From Streptomyces sp. SCUT-3 (lineage in GTDB: Bacteria; Actinomycetota; Actinomycetes; Streptomycetales; Streptomycetaceae), in the NCBI RefSeq assembly GCF_014083985.1, contig NZ_CP046907.1, positions 1,654,001 through 1,718,000 on the forward strand: 64,000 bases of DNA. The letters run 5' to 3'. Below the pieces are notes generated by a model that ran no database searches, was not told where the DNA came from, and saw only the letters and a program-made list of their open reading frames with translations. Shown one piece after another: positions 17,716-26,793 of this stretch (within the stretch, counting starts at the first letter, position 1; every line of letters begins with the position of its first letter). The translations under genes and the position numbers were made by a program.

Positions 17716-19407
17716 TCACTCGACGCCGATGAGCAGCGGGCAGCCGCGGCGCCCGCCGCGGTAGACGACCGTGTCGACGGCCAGGTGCTCCTCGCGCACG
17801 TGGGCCTCGAGCCGGTCGGCCAGGTCGGCCGGGGCGTCCTCGCCGACGACGAGGGTGACCATCTCCCCGCCGGCGGCGAGCATGCGGTCCAGGACGACCG
17901 TGCCGGTCCCCACGAGGTCGCCGCCGATCACGGCGACGTCGCCGTCGATGAGGCCCAGGACGTCCCCGGCCTGGCACACCCCCGCCATGGTCCACGACCG
18001 GTGCTCGGCGACGGCGAGTTCGGCGTGGCGGGTGGCTCCGGCGGCGGCGGTCATGGCGACCACGTCCTCGTCGAAGCGGCGCGAGGGGTCGTGCACCGCC
18101 AGCGCCGCGATGCCCTGGACCGTGGAGCGGGTGGGGACGACGGCGACCCGCACCCCGTCGGCGCGGGCCTGCTCGGCGGCCGCGCCGGCGGCGGAGCGCA
18201 GGGCCTCGTCGTTGGGCAGCAGGACGACCTCGGCCGCGCGGGCGCGGCGGATCGCCGCGGCGATGTCCCCGCTGGAGGCGGGCGCGTCCGGGGTGTCGGC
18301 GACGACGGTCGCCCCGGCCTCCTCGCACAGGCGCGCGACGCCCTCGCCGCGGACCACGGCGACCACGCCGCGGCCGGTGCCCTCCCCCGGCCGGCCGGGC
18401 ACGGCTGCCGCGGCGGCGCCGAAGTGGGTGATCCGGATCCGGTGGGGGCGGCCGCACTCGACGCCGGCCTCGACCGCGGCGCCCGCGTCGTCGACGTGGA
18501 CGTGGACGTTCCACAGCCCCTCGCCGCCGACGACGACGAGGGAGTCCCCCAGGGCGTCGAGGCGGGCGCGCAGGGCGGGGACGGCGCCGTCCTCGGCGTC
18601 CAGCAGGTAGGTCACCTCGAAGGCGGGGCCGCCGGGCGCCGGGGGCGGGTCCCCGGCCGTCCCCGCGGAGGCGGCGGAGGCGGCGGAGGCGCAGGCGGCC
18701 GGCCGGGCGGCCCGCTCCCCGGGGCGGCCGTCGGCGAGCGGCCCCATGGGGCTCTCCCCGGTGACCGCCTCGACCAGGGCGCCCAGGACCACGACCAGGC
18801 CGCGGCCGCCGGCGTCCACCACCCCCGCCCGGGCGAGTGCCCCCAGCTGCTCGGGGGTGCGGGCCAGCGCGGTGCGGGCGGCGGCGTGGGCGGCGCGGAC
18901 CACCTGCGCCGGGGGCTCCGCCGCCACCGCGGCCGCCGCCCGGGCGGCGGCCGCGGCCACCGTCAGCACCGTTCCCTCCACGGGGTGGGCGACCGCCTCG
19001 TAGGCCGAGGCCGCGGCCCGCTCCAGGGCCGCGGCCAGCAGGGCCCCGTCGACGGGCGCGGCGGCGGGCGCGGCGGCGAGGACCTCGGTCATGCCGCGCA
19101 GGAGCTGGGCGAGGATGGTCCCGGAGTTGCCGCGTGCGCCCAGGAGCGCGCCGCGGGCCATGGCGCGGACCGCCTCGGCCGGGGAGGGCTGCGGGCCGGA
19201 CGCGGCGCGGGCGTCGAAGAGCGCCTCCACCGCCTCGGCCGCGGACTCCGCGGTCAGGTAGAGGTTGGTCCCGGTGTCCCCGTCGGGGACCGGGTAGACG
19301 TTGATCGCGTCCGTCTCCTCGCGCGCCCGGCCGAGCGCCTCGAGTGCCAGACGGCACCAGCTGCGCACGGCAGCCGCGTCCACACCGGTCGTTGCGGCAG
19401 CCGGCAC
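17716..19407 (-). CDS. DAK2 domain protein, fatty acid kinase FakA-like
   Basis: 563 aa, GTG start at 19407. The N-terminal DhaL/DAK2 domain (about 10-205) shows the ATP-Mg binding segments INVYPVPDGDTGTNLYL and GALLGARGNSGTILAQLLRG. The central region (about 220-330) contains the segment FEVTYLLDAEDGAV, and the C-terminal half has VAVVRGEGVARLCEEAGA and the ending RGGRRGCPLLIGVE. This is the FakA layout (kinase domain, middle domain, C-terminal FakB-contacting domain), an enzyme that phosphorylates FakB-bound fatty acids. Whether this actinobacterial protein does so is inference. recG follows 49 bp downstream, as in many Gram-positives; rpmB diverges upstream. Confidence 0.85.
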   Translation of the reverse strand: MPAAATTGVDAAAVRSWCRLALEALGRAREETDAINVYPVPDGDTGTNLYLTAESAAEAVEALFDARAASGPQPSPAEAVRAMARGALLGARGNSGTILAQLLRGMTEVLAAAPAAAPVDGALLAAALERAAASAYEAVAHPVEGTVLTVAAAAARAAAAVAAEPPAQVVRAAHAAARTALARTPEQLGALARAGVVDAGGRGLVVVLGALVEAVTGESPMGPLADGRPGERAARPAACASAASAASAGTAGDPPPAPGGPAFEVTYLLDAEDGAVPALRARLDALGDSLVVVGGEGLWNVHVHVDDAGAAVEAGVECGRPHRIRITHFGAAAAAVPGRPGEGTGRGVVAVVRGEGVARLCEEAGATVVADTPDAPASSGDIAAAIRRARAAEVVLLPNDEALRSAAGAAAEQARADGVRVAVVPTRSTVQGIAALAVHDPSRRFDEDVVAMTAAAGATRHAELAVAEHRSWTMAGVCQAGDVLGLIDGDVAVIGGDLVGTGTVVLDRMLAAGGEMVTLVVGEDAPADLADRLEAHVREEHLAVDTVVYRGGRRGCPLLIGVE

Positions 19408-19684
19408 CGGGCTCCTCCTGACACTGGGCGCTTGCGTCCGCGCTGCGGACTGGTTCCGGTTCCGCAGGCTATCGGCGACGGGCCGCGGACCCCGAGCCGC
19501 CCCGGACGGACCTGCCCGGCCCCGTGGTAGTTTCGTGGCACTGGAGTGGCCGTTGTATGCTGCTCCGGTTGCCCGGCACAGTTCGGGCCTTCACGTCCCC
19601 CAGGGCCTGCCGGACCTGTCGAATCCGGCAACCGGCGCCGACGGGACATCACCGTAAGAGCATCTGAAGTCTTTGGAGTGTCCC

Positions 19685-19870
19685 GTGGCTGCCAACTGCG
19701 ACGTCTGCGGCAAGGGGCCGGGCTTCGGCAACAACATCTCCCACTCGCACCGTCGCACCCGCCGTCGTTGGAACCCCAACATCCAGACGGTGCGTGCTGT
19801 GGTCGGGCGGACGCCGAAGCGGCTCAACGTCTGCACCTCGTGCATCAAGGCCGGCAAGGTCGCGCGCTGA
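19685..19870 (+). CDS. rpmB: 50S ribosomal protein L28
   Basis: 61 aa, the usual actinobacterial length. I place the start at GTG 19685, giving [20 protein letters not shown], because GGAG at 19675-19678 has an ideal 6-nt spacing; an upstream in-frame ATG at 19673 is part of the leader. The Cys pairs CDVCGKG and CTSCIKAGK form the zinc-binding version of L28. It is transcribed divergently from the DAK2 gene and ends at a strong terminator (19899-19927), so it is monocistronic. Confidence 0.97.
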   Translation: MAANCDVCGKGPGFGNNISHSHRRTRRRWNPNIQTVRAVVGRTPKRLNVCTSCIKAGKVAR

Positions 19871-19898
19871 CGTTCAGCGCCGCCCTGGCGGTTGCTCG

Positions 19899-19927
19899 AA
19901 GCCGGTCCGTCCATGACGGACCGGCTT
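19899..19927 (+). terminator. rpmB terminator
   Basis: Perfect 12-bp stem aagccggtccgt/acggaccggctt with loop ccatg, followed by a short T-rich run, 28 bp after the rpmB stop. It may also serve thiD from the other side. Confidence 0.85.
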
Positions 19928-20024
19928 TCTGCATGCCCTTTTCCCGTCCGGCCCTCCCGGGCGGTGTCCCGGTGCGCCGCGGCGCGGGTGCCGCGGCGCA
20001 CCGGTCCGCACCGGGCCGCGGCGG

Positions 20025-20837
20025 TCAGCCGCGCAGCCGCCAGGCGTGGTCGACGGGACCGAGCCCGGACCCGAGCGGGAAGCCCGCGGCTATCGCCCCC
20101 GTGACGTAGTCCTTGGCCCCCGCGACCGCCTCCGGGACGTCGTGCCCGAGCGCGAGGCGGGAGGCGACCGCGGCGGCCAGGGTGCAGCCGGTGCCGTGGG
20201 TGTGCCGGTTGTCGTGGCGGCGGGCGCGGAACCAGTGCTCCTCGCGCCCGTCGGTCAGCAGGTCCACGGCCGTGTCCGGATCGGCCAGATGGCCGCCCTT
20301 GACCAGCGCCCACCGGGGGCCGTGCTCCAGCACCGCGGCCGCGGCCCGCCGCATCCCGGCCTCGTCCTCCACCCGGACCCCGGTGAGCTGCGTCACCTCG
20401 TCGAGGTTGGGGGTGGCCACCGTGGCCACGGGCAGCAGGCGGGTGCGCACCGTCTCGACGGCGTCCTGCGCCAGCAGCGGGTCGCCGTGCTTGGAGACCC
20501 CCACCGGGTCGACGACCACGGGGGCGTCCAGTCCGGCAAGGAGCCCGGCGACGGTGGCGGCCAGTCCGGCCGAGGACAGCATCCCGGTCTTGACCGCGTC
20601 GACGCCGATGTCGTCCGCCACGCTGCGGAACTGCGCCCGCACCGCCTCGGCGGGGAGTTCCCACGCCCCCTGCACGCCCAGGGAGTTCTGGGCGGTCACC
20701 GCGGTGAGCACGCTCATCCCGTGCACGCCCAGGGCCAGCATGGTCTTGAGGTCCGCCTGGATGCCCGCGCCGCCGCCGGAGTCGGAGCCGGCGACGGTGA
20801 GCACCCGCGGCGGCGCCGCGGAGGGGGTCTGTTCCAT
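20025..20837 (-). CDS. thiD: Hydroxymethylpyrimidine/phosphomethylpyrimidine kinase ThiD
   Basis: 270 aa. Ribokinase-fold signatures: [18 protein letters not shown] (about 15-32), [52 protein letters not shown], and the anion-hole/catalytic segment [15 protein letters not shown] (about 217-231) with the catalytic Asp replaced by Cys in the GTGC version typical of ThiD. The enzyme phosphorylates HMP and HMP-P for thiamine synthesis. It lies 10 bp downstream of thiL on the same strand, so the two form an operon joining pyrimidine activation with the last thiamine kinase step. Confidence 0.96.
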   Translation of the reverse strand: MEQTPSAAPPRVLTVAGSDSGGGAGIQADLKTMLALGVHGMSVLTAVTAQNSLGVQGAWELPAEAVRAQFRSVADDIGVDAVKTGMLSSAGLAATVAGLLAGLDAPVVVDPVGVSKHGDPLLAQDAVETVRTRLLPVATVATPNLDEVTQLTGVRVEDEAGMRRAAAAVLEHGPRWALVKGGHLADPDTAVDLLTDGREEHWFRARRHDNRHTHGTGCTLAAAVASRLALGHDVPEAVAGAKDYVTGAIAAGFPLGSGLGPVDHAWRLRG

Positions 20838-20847
20838 GCGGCCGAAT

Positions 20848-21804
20848 CTACTGGTCCCCGAAGTGGTCCCATCCTCCGGCCTTGTCCCAGGGGGCCCCGT
20901 CCACGGTGACCTGCCCGGCGGCCGCCGCGTGGACGTGGCCGATCACCCGCCAGCGGGCGGGGAGCTTGGTGTCGGCGGGGAAGGTGGCGACGATGGCGTG
21001 GTCCTCGCCCCCGGTGAGGACCCACTGCAGCGGGTCGACCCCGACGGCCTGGCCGATCTCCGTCATCTGGGAGGGGACGTCGATGTCGGCCGAGTGCAGG
21101 TCGATGCGCACCCCGCTGGCGGCGGCCACGTGGCCGAGGTCGGCGACGAGGCCGTCGCTGACGTCGATCATGGAGGTGGCGCCGAGGTCCGCGGCCGCGG
21201 GCCCGGCGTGGTACGGGGGCTCGGGGCGGCGGTGCGCCTCGACGAAGGCCCGGGGGGACCTGAAGCCGCGGGAGAGCACGGCGTGCCCGGCGGCCGACCA
21301 GCCGAGCCAGCCGGTGACGGCCACCACGTCCCCGGGCCGGGCGCCGGCCCGGGTGACCGGGGCGCGGTCGCGCAGGTCGCCCAGCGCGGTGACGGCCACG
21401 GTGATCGTGTCGCCGCGCACGACGTCGCCGCCGGCCACGGCGGCGCCCGCCACCTGGCACTCGTCCCGCAGCCCGTCCATCAGTTCGCAGGCCCACGCGG
21501 CGGGCAGGTCGGCGGGCACGACCAGGCCCAGCAGGAGCACGGTGGGGACCGCGCCCATGGCGGCGACGTCCGCCAGGTTCTGGGCGGCGGCCTTGCGTCC
21601 CACGTCGTAGGCGGTGGACCAGTCCCGGCGGAAGTGCCGGCCCTCGAGCAGGACGTCGGTGGTGGCCACCACGCGTCCGTCGGGAGCCGCCACGACCGCG
21701 GCGTCGTCGCCCGGGCCGAGCCGCACTGCCTCGGTGGCGGTCAGCCGGGAGGTCATCTCCCGGATGAGGCCGAACTCCCCCAGCTGGCCTACGGTGCCCT
21801 TCAT
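20848..21804 (-). CDS. thiL: Thiamine-monophosphate kinase ThiL
   Basis: 318 aa from ATG 21804, with GAAGGGGA about five bases upstream. The PurM/ThiL fold motifs are [15 protein letters not shown] (about 32-46), [52 protein letters not shown] and [11 protein letters not shown]. ThiL phosphorylates thiamine monophosphate to the active diphosphate. The frame is open upstream to 21939, but the extra 45 residues are low-complexity and lack a ribosome site. It heads a thiL-thiD operon and diverges from the RAM-domain gene, so the 164-bp gap 21805-21968 must hold both promoters. Confidence 0.95.
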   Translation of the reverse strand: MKGTVGQLGEFGLIREMTSRLTATEAVRLGPGDDAAVVAAPDGRVVATTDVLLEGRHFRRDWSTAYDVGRKAAAQNLADVAAMGAVPTVLLLGLVVPADLPAAWACELMDGLRDECQVAGAAVAGGDVVRGDTITVAVTALGDLRDRAPVTRAGARPGDVVAVTGWLGWSAAGHAVLSRGFRSPRAFVEAHRRPEPPYHAGPAAADLGATSMIDVSDGLVADLGHVAAASGVRIDLHSADIDVPSQMTEIGQAVGVDPLQWVLTGGEDHAIVATFPADTKLPARWRVIGHVHAAAAGQVTVDGAPWDKAGGWDHFGDQ

Positions 21805-21968
21805 CGTTTCCCCTTCGGATGATGTCGTCGCGTCGGGCGCGGTGCACGCCGCGGCACCGGGCGGCCGGGGCGCCGCGCCGCGCCGCGGGTCTCCCCGCCC
21901 CGCCCGGGGACGCGGTAACGTTGCGTCCCCTTCCCGCATGATTCTCGTAGCCGCCCTGGAGATCGCCC

Positions 21969-22202
21969 GTGGTACAGGCCTACATCCTGATCCAGACCGA
22001 GGTCGGCAAGGCCTCGGCCGTCGCAGAAGTCATCTCGAGGATCCCCGGCGTCCTGCAGGCCGAGGACGTCACCGGTCCGTACGACGTCATCGTGCGCGCC
22101 GAGGCCGAGACCGTGGACGAGCTCGGCCGCATGGTCGTGGCCGAGGTGCAGCGGGTGGACGGGATCACCCGCACCCTTACCTGCCCGGTCGTCCACATCT
22201 GA
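21969..22202 (+). CDS. Stand-alone Lrp/AsnC ligand-binding (RAM) domain protein
   Basis: 77 aa, GTG start at 21969 with GGAG eight bases upstream. The whole protein is a RAM domain: MVQAYILIQTEVGKASAVAE, then VTGPYDVIVRAEAETVDELG and a C-terminal TRTLTCPVVHI strand. There is no DNA-binding helix-turn-helix. Such proteins bind small molecules (amino acids) as oligomers and may sense or modulate Lrp-type regulators; the function is unproven. Conserved in this position between thiL and the DUF3515 gene in actinomycetes (from memory). Confidence 0.88.
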   Translation: MVQAYILIQTEVGKASAVAEVISRIPGVLQAEDVTGPYDVIVRAEAETVDELGRMVVAEVQRVDGITRTLTCPVVHI

Positions 22203-22221
22203 CCCCGTCTATGCTCGGCCG

Positions 22222-22713
22222 GTGAAGTTCCTCCGCCGCCCTGCCGTCCTGTCCGCCGCCGCTGCCTGCCTGCTCCTCGCGTCGGCGGGCTGTTCGGCGT
22301 TCACCGGGGCGGTGGAGGTCGCCGCCCCGTCCCCGTCCGGGGACGCCGCCCGCGCCTGCCGCGCCCTGGACGGGGCGCTGCCCGGCAGCGTCGACGGCCT
22401 GCCCGGCCGGGAGACCGACCCCGCCTCGCGCTGGACCGCCGCCTGGGGGGACCCCGCGGTGACGCTGCGCTGCGGGGTGCCGAAGCCGGAGGTCCTGACT
22501 CCCGGGAGTGAACAGTACAACCCGACGAGCGAATCGGTGGAGGTCGACGGCGTCCAGTGGCTGCCGGAGGACGTCGGGGACGGCTACCGGTTCACCACCC
22601 TCCGGCGGGAGGCCGACGTCGAGGTGTTCGTCCCGCACGCCCACGCCCCCGGGCCCGAGGTGCTGGTCGACCTGGCGGAGGCGGTCGGCCGGGCGGTGCC
22701 GCGCACGTCGTGA
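22222..22713 (+). CDS. DUF3515 family lipoprotein
   Basis: 163 aa. GTG start at 22222, followed by KFLRRPAVLSAAAACLLL and the lipobox LASAGC, so Cys24 is the likely lipidated residue. The mature part contains RACRALDGALPGSVDGLPG and WGDPAVTLRCGVPKPEVL, the conserved DUF3515 core with two cysteines that could pair. Function unknown; conserved next to ddl in actinomycetes. A possible -10 hexamer TATGCT (22210-22215) lies only six bases before the GTG and no ribosome site is visible, so a leaderless transcript is likely, overlapping the end of the RAM gene 19 bp upstream. Confidence 0.85.
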   Translation: MKFLRRPAVLSAAAACLLLASAGCSAFTGAVEVAAPSPSGDAARACRALDGALPGSVDGLPGRETDPASRWTAAWGDPAVTLRCGVPKPEVLTPGSEQYNPTSESVEVDGVQWLPEDVGDGYRFTTLRREADVEVFVPHAHAPGPEVLVDLAEAVGRAVPRTS

Positions 22714-22765
22714 ACCGCGGCCCCGGCCGGCCCGTCCCCGGGGCGGGGCCGGCCGGGGCCGCGGT
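22714..22765. terminator. Bidirectional terminator between DUF3515 gene and ddl
   Basis: Perfect 20-bp stem (22714-22733 with 22746-22765) and a 12-nt loop, placed exactly between the two convergent stop codons and touching that of ddl. Entirely GC-rich, without a T tract. Confidence 0.8.
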
Positions 22766-23910
22766 CAGCGCAGTCCGGTGGAGCGGCGCAGGGCCGCCTC
22801 GACGAGCCGGTCCACCAGTTCGGGGTAGCTCACTCCGCTCTCCTGCCACATGCGCGGGTACATGGAGATGGGCGTGAACCCGGGCATGGTGTTGATCTCG
22901 TTGATCACGAACTCGCCGTTGTCCAGCAGGAAGAAGTCGGCGCGGACCAGGCCCTCGCAGGAGGCCGCCTCGAAGGCCGCGACGGCGAGTTCCTGCACCC
23001 GGGCGGTCTCGGCCGCGGTCAGCGGCGCCGGCACCAGCCCCTCGGCCGAGTCGATGTACTTGGCCTCGAAGTCGTAGAAGTCGTGGGCGGTCACCGGCGG
23101 GATCTCGGCGGGGACGCTGGCCCGCGGGCCGTCCTCGAACTCCAGGACGCCGCACTCGATCTCGCGGCCGCGCAGCAGCGACTCCACGATGATCTTGGGG
23201 TCGTGGGCGCGTGCCTCCTCGATCGCCGCGTCGAGGCCGTCGGGGCCGTCCACCTTGGAGATGCCCATGCTGGAGCCGGCCCGGGCGGGCTTGACGAACA
23301 GCGGCCACCCGTGGTCGTCGGCGAAGCCGGTGATCCGGGCCCGCACGGCTGCCGGGTCCTTCTCCCACTCGCGGGGGCGCACCACCGTGTAGGGGCCGAC
23401 GGGCAGCCCGAAGGAGGCGAAGACCCGCTTCATGTACTCCTTGTCCATGCCGACCGCGCTGGCCAGCACCCCGGAGCCGACGTAGGGCACGCCGGCGAGC
23501 TCCAGCAGCCCCTGCAGGGTGCCGTCCTCGCCGTACGGGCCGTGCAGGACGGGGAAGACGACGTCGACCTCGCCCAGCGCCTTGGGCACCGACCCCGGCT
23601 CGGTGTAGACGAGTTCGCGGTCGGCGGGGTCGACGGGCAGGACGACCGTGCCCTCGCCCTCCACCACGTGGTCGACCGAGGGCATCCGGCGGTCGGTGAT
23701 GGCCATCCGCTCGGCGTCGTCGACGGCGAGCGCCCACCGGCCGTCGGTGGTGATGCCGACCGGCAGCACGTCGTACTTGGTGCGGTCGATGGCGCGCAGC
23801 ACGGCGCCCGCGGTGACCACGGAGATGCCGTGCTCGGAGCTGCGTCCGCCGAAGACGACGGCGACGCGCGGCTTGGCGGCGGTGCTGGGGGAAGAGGACT
23901 CGTTGCTCAT
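22765..23910 (-). CDS. ddl: D-alanine--D-alanine ligase
   Basis: 381 aa. ATP-grasp enzyme with the N-terminal VAVVFGGRSSEHGISVVTA (about 16-34), VFPVLHGPYGEDGTLQGLLE (about 110-129), YVGSGVLASAVGMDKEYMK, the ATP-binding LFVKPARAGSSMGISKV and the C-terminal RADFFLLDNGEFVINEINTM and PGFTPISMYPRMW (Mg and D-Ala ligands). It makes the D-Ala-D-Ala dipeptide of peptidoglycan. The active-site segment GLVPAPL precedes the ligand-binding domain. The Tyr of the canonical Ddl (KYID) is present in DFEAKYID, arguing against a D-Ala-D-Lac ligase. Upstream gpsA is 28 bp away on the same strand, so plsC-gpsA-ddl is probably one operon. Confidence 0.96.
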   Translation of the reverse strand: MSNESSSPSTAAKPRVAVVFGGRSSEHGISVVTAGAVLRAIDRTKYDVLPVGITTDGRWALAVDDAERMAITDRRMPSVDHVVEGEGTVVLPVDPADRELVYTEPGSVPKALGEVDVVFPVLHGPYGEDGTLQGLLELAGVPYVGSGVLASAVGMDKEYMKRVFASFGLPVGPYTVVRPREWEKDPAAVRARITGFADDHGWPLFVKPARAGSSMGISKVDGPDGLDAAIEEARAHDPKIIVESLLRGREIECGVLEFEDGPRASVPAEIPPVTAHDFYDFEAKYIDSAEGLVPAPLTAAETARVQELAVAAFEAASCEGLVRADFFLLDNGEFVINEINTMPGFTPISMYPRMWQESGVSYPELVDRLVEAALRRSTGLR

Positions 23911-23938
23911 GTCGCTTTGAGACTACCGTTCGCTGGAA

Positions 23939-24940
23939 TCAGTGGCGTTCGGGCTTGGCGGAGCGGGACATGAGCTCCTTCAGCCCCACCATGGGCGGCT
24001 TTCCGTCGTGCACGATGTCCACCACGGTCTCGGTGATCGGCATCTCCACGCCGTGTCGACGCGCCAGATCGAGCACGGACTCGCAGGACTTGACCCCTTC
24101 GGCGGTCTGCCTGGTGACGGCGACGGTCTCCTGCAGCGTCATGCCCCTGCCGAGGTTGATGCCGAAGGTGTGGTTGCGCGACAGCGGGGAGGAGCAGGTG
24201 GCCACCAGGTCGCCCAGGCCCGCCAGTCCGGCGAAGGTGTGCGCGTCGGCCCCCATGGCGAGGCCGAGGCGGGTCGTCTCCGCCAGGCCGCGGGTGATCA
24301 GCGACGCCTTGGTGTTGTCGCCCAGGCCCATCCCGTCGGCGATGCCGACGGCCAGCGCGATGACGTTCTTGACGGCGCCGCCGAGTTCGCAGCCGACCAC
24401 GTCGGTGTTGGTGTAGGGGCGGAAGTAGGGCGTGTGGCAGGCGGCCTGGAGCCTCCGGGCGACCGACTCGTCGCGGCAGGCCACCACGGACGCCGCGGGC
24501 TGGCGGGCGGCGATCTCCCGGGCGAGGTTGGGGCCGGAGAGGACGGCGACCCGCTCGGGGCCCGCCCCCGTCACCTCCTGGACGACCTCGCTCATCCGCT
24601 TGGCGGTGCCCAGTTCGACGCCCTTCATCAGGCTCACCAGCACGGTGTCCCCGGCCAGGGAGGGGGCCCACTGCGCGAGGTTGGCCCGCAGGGTCTGGGA
24701 CGGGACGGCCAGGACGGCGAACTCGGCGCCCCGGGCCGCCAGGACGGGGTCGGTGGTGGCGGTGACGCCCTCGGGGACCGTCATGCCGGGCAGGTAGTCG
24801 GGGTTCTCCCTGGTGGTGTTGATCCGCTCCGCGAGCTCCGCGCGGCGGCCCCACAGGGACACCTCGCACCCGGCGTCGGCCAGGACCATCGCGAACGCGG
24901 TTCCCCAGGAACCCGTGCCGTAGACCGCGCAGCGAGTCAC
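23939..24940 (-). CDS. gpsA: Glycerol-3-phosphate dehydrogenase [NAD(P)+]
   Basis: 333 aa. The GTG at 24940 overlaps the plsC stop as GTGA and has AAGGGAG upstream. The dinucleotide-binding motif is [16 protein letters not shown] (about 6-21); the catalytic region has [29 protein letters not shown] (with the catalytic Lys), [20 protein letters not shown] (about 240-260) and EGVKSCESV. The enzyme reduces dihydroxyacetone phosphate to sn-glycerol 3-phosphate for phospholipid synthesis. Coupling to the acyltransferase gene plsC puts backbone supply and acylation together. The open frame extends upstream through plsC in another frame and is not used. Confidence 0.96.
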   Translation of the reverse strand: MTRCAVYGTGSWGTAFAMVLADAGCEVSLWGRRAELAERINTTRENPDYLPGMTVPEGVTATTDPVLAARGAEFAVLAVPSQTLRANLAQWAPSLAGDTVLVSLMKGVELGTAKRMSEVVQEVTGAGPERVAVLSGPNLAREIAARQPAASVVACRDESVARRLQAACHTPYFRPYTNTDVVGCELGGAVKNVIALAVGIADGMGLGDNTKASLITRGLAETTRLGLAMGADAHTFAGLAGLGDLVATCSSPLSRNHTFGINLGRGMTLQETVAVTRQTAEGVKSCESVLDLARRHGVEMPITETVVDIVHDGKPPMVGLKELMSRSAKPERH

Positions 24941-25704
24941 CGGCGCTCCCTTCCCTTTTCGTGCTTGCCCGTGCTCGCCGCGCGCAGCCGCAGCCACTCG
25001 GCCCGGGCGTCGAACCGCTCGGCCGGGGCGGTCTCGCCGCGCAGGTCGGCGAGGAGCACGGTGATGGCTTCCATGATCGTCTCGGTGACCGCGCGCAGGG
25101 TCTCCGGCGTCGGGTCGAGGCCGTAGTAGGCGGACAGGTCCACCGGCGGGCCGGCGACGACCTTCAGGGTCTTGCGCGGCAGCAGCCGCAGCCGCTTCCC
25201 GGTGGCGTACGGCGGCATGGCCTCGTTGGCGCCCCACTGGGCCACCGGGATCACCGGGGCCTTGGTCATCAGGGCGACCCGGGCGGCGCCGGTCTTGCCC
25301 GTCATGGGCCACTGGTCGGGGTCGCGGGTGAGCGTCCCCTCGGGGTATATGGCCACGCACTCGCCCGCGTTGACCGCGTCGACCGCCGCCCGGAAGGCGT
25401 TCGCGGCGTCGGTGGTCTCCCGGTAGACGGGAATCTGGCCGGTGGCGCGCAGCATCATTCCGACGAACGGGACCTTGAACAGCCCCGCCTTGGCCAGCAG
25501 CCGCGGCACGCGTCCGGTGTTGTACTGGAAATGCGCGTACGAGAGCGGGTCGAGGTACGAGTTGTGGTTCACCACGGTGATGAATCCGCCCTCGGCAGGA
25601 ATGTTCTCCATTCCGCGCCAGTCACGTTTGAAGAACACCAGCATCGGCGGTTTCACCAAGACCGCTGCAAGCCGGTACCAGAAGCCGATTCTGCGGCGGG
25701 GCAC
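24937..25704 (-). CDS. plsC: 1-acyl-sn-glycerol-3-phosphate acyltransferase (PlsC family)
   Basis: 255 aa, GTG start at 25704. The acyltransferase block I is [10 protein letters not shown] (HX4D, about residues 45-54), block II is GQIPVYRET, block III is [12 protein letters not shown] (about 116-127) and block IV is [10 protein letters not shown]. The enzyme transfers an acyl chain to lysophosphatidic acid at the membrane. A hydrophobic segment ([16 protein letters not shown]) lies before block I. The stop overlaps gpsA by 4 bp. The gene diverges from cofC, with 167 bp between the two starts. Confidence 0.92.
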   Translation of the reverse strand: MPRRRIGFWYRLAAVLVKPPMLVFFKRDWRGMENIPAEGGFITVVNHNSYLDPLSYAHFQYNTGRVPRLLAKAGLFKVPFVGMMLRATGQIPVYRETTDAANAFRAAVDAVNAGECVAIYPEGTLTRDPDQWPMTGKTGAARVALMTKAPVIPVAQWGANEAMPPYATGKRLRLLPRKTLKVVAGPPVDLSAYYGLDPTPETLRAVTETIMEAITVLLADLRGETAPAERFDARAEWLRLRAASTGKHEKGRERR

Positions 25705-25871
25705 CCGAACTCCTCCTCGTTACGCCGTCGGCCGGTAGCCGCGGCCGTCGCCGGCCCTGCACTCGGGCGGCCGCACAAGTGTCGCTGTACGGCTCTTCCC
25801 CTGTCGAGGAGCCGCCGGAGGTGCCACTTTAAGCCCGGGGCGGGTGATCCGAGGGGGTCGGGGCGGTCACA

Positions 25872-26708
25872 ATGAGGACGATGCTGTGGACCCTCGTCGT
25901 GCCGTTGAAGCCGCTCGCCGTCGCCAAGAGCCGTCTGGCCCCGGCCGCGGGCGGTCTGCGGCCGGGCCTGGCGCTGGCGTTCGCCCAGGACACCGTGGCG
26001 GCGGCGGCGGACTGCGCGGCGGTGGGCGGCGTGGTGGTGGTCACCGACGACCCGACTGCGGGGGCGGCCCTGGCCGCGCTGGGCGCCGAGGTCGTCCCGG
26101 ACGAGCCGGCCGCGGGGTTGAACGCGGCGCTGCGGCACGGGGCCCGGCGGGCACGGGCGGGGGGCCGCCCGGTGCCGGTGGCCGCGCTCTCCGCCGACCT
26201 TCCGGCCCTGCGCGCGCGGGAGTTGCAGCGGGTGCTGGAGCACGCCTCGGAACACGGCAGGTCGTTCCTGCCGGACGCGGCCGGGACCGGCACCACGCTG
26301 CTGGCGGCGTCCCCCGGGCACGCGCTGCGGCCCCTCTTCGGCGGCGCCTCCCGGGCGGCCCACCGCGCCTCCGGGGCGGAGGAGATCACGGCGGCGGACG
26401 TCGACTCGGTGCGCCGGGACGTGGACACCGCCGAGGACCTGCGGGCGGCGCTGCTCCTGGGGGTGGGGCCGCACAGCGCTACGCTGGCCGGCATGCAGGC
26501 GACCGCTTACACCTACTCGGCCGAGACCCGCTCCGGCAGCGTGCTGCTGGACGACGGCACCCCGGTGCCCTTCGACGCGGCGGCCTTCGACGCCGGGGGC
26601 CTGCGGCTGCTGCGGCCCGGCCAGCGGGTGCGGATCCGGACGGAGGGCGAGGGCGGGGACCGGCGGGTGGTCTTCCTCACACTCCAGACCTTCCCGGACC
26701 CCGTCTAG
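25872..26708 (+). CDS. cofC: CofC/FbiD guanylyltransferase with a C-terminal OB-like extension
   Basis: 278 aa. Residues about 5-205 are the CofC nucleotidyltransferase of coenzyme F420 synthesis: WTLVVPLKPLAVAKSRLAP, VVVVTDDPTAGAALAALGA, AALSADLPALRAREL and ADVDSVRRDVDTAEDL. It activates phospholactate (or phosphoenolpyruvate in mycobacterial FbiD) with GTP. Residues about 208-278 form an extra domain with short beta segments (GSVLLDDGTPVPFDAAAFDAG, LLRPGQRVRIRTEG) resembling a cold-shock/S1-like OB fold. An internal ATG at 26493 with TACGCT eight bases upstream may instead start a separate leaderless gene. No clear ribosome site precedes 25872; ATG 25881 is an alternative start. Confidence 0.85.
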   Translation: MRTMLWTLVVPLKPLAVAKSRLAPAAGGLRPGLALAFAQDTVAAAADCAAVGGVVVVTDDPTAGAALAALGAEVVPDEPAAGLNAALRHGARRARAGGRPVPVAALSADLPALRARELQRVLEHASEHGRSFLPDAAGTGTTLLAASPGHALRPLFGGASRAAHRASGAEEITAADVDSVRRDVDTAEDLRAALLLGVGPHSATLAGMQATAYTYSAETRSGSVLLDDGTPVPFDAAAFDAGGLRLLRPGQRVRIRTEGEGGDRRVVFLTLQTFPDPV

Positions 26709-26740
26709 GACCACCGGGCGCGCAGGACCACCGGGCGCGC
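26707..26740. repeat. 17-bp perfect tandem duplication at the cofC stop codon
   Basis: aggaccaccgggcgcgc occurs twice in a row (26707-26723, 26724-26740), starting inside the TAG stop and running into the terminator arm. Confidence 0.75.
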
Positions 26741-26788
26741 CGCGGCGGGCCGTGCACCCCCGTGGGACGCACGGCCCACCGCGGCGCG
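26736..26788. terminator. Bidirectional terminator between cofC and hup
   Basis: 20-bp stem with one mismatch (26736-26755 with 26769-26788) and a 13-nt loop, between the convergent cofC and hup stops; GC-rich, no T tract. Confidence 0.75.
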
Positions 26789-26793
26789 TCCGG

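Noticed and set aside
15234-17732. 832-aa plus-strand frame opposite recG
   Set aside because: Antisense shadow; recG motifs occupy the other strand.
19535-19561. tggcac...ttgt as a sigma-54 promoter before rpmB
   Set aside because: Spacing is wrong and actinomycetes lack sigma-54; TATGCT nearby may be an ordinary -10, but no good -35 was found.
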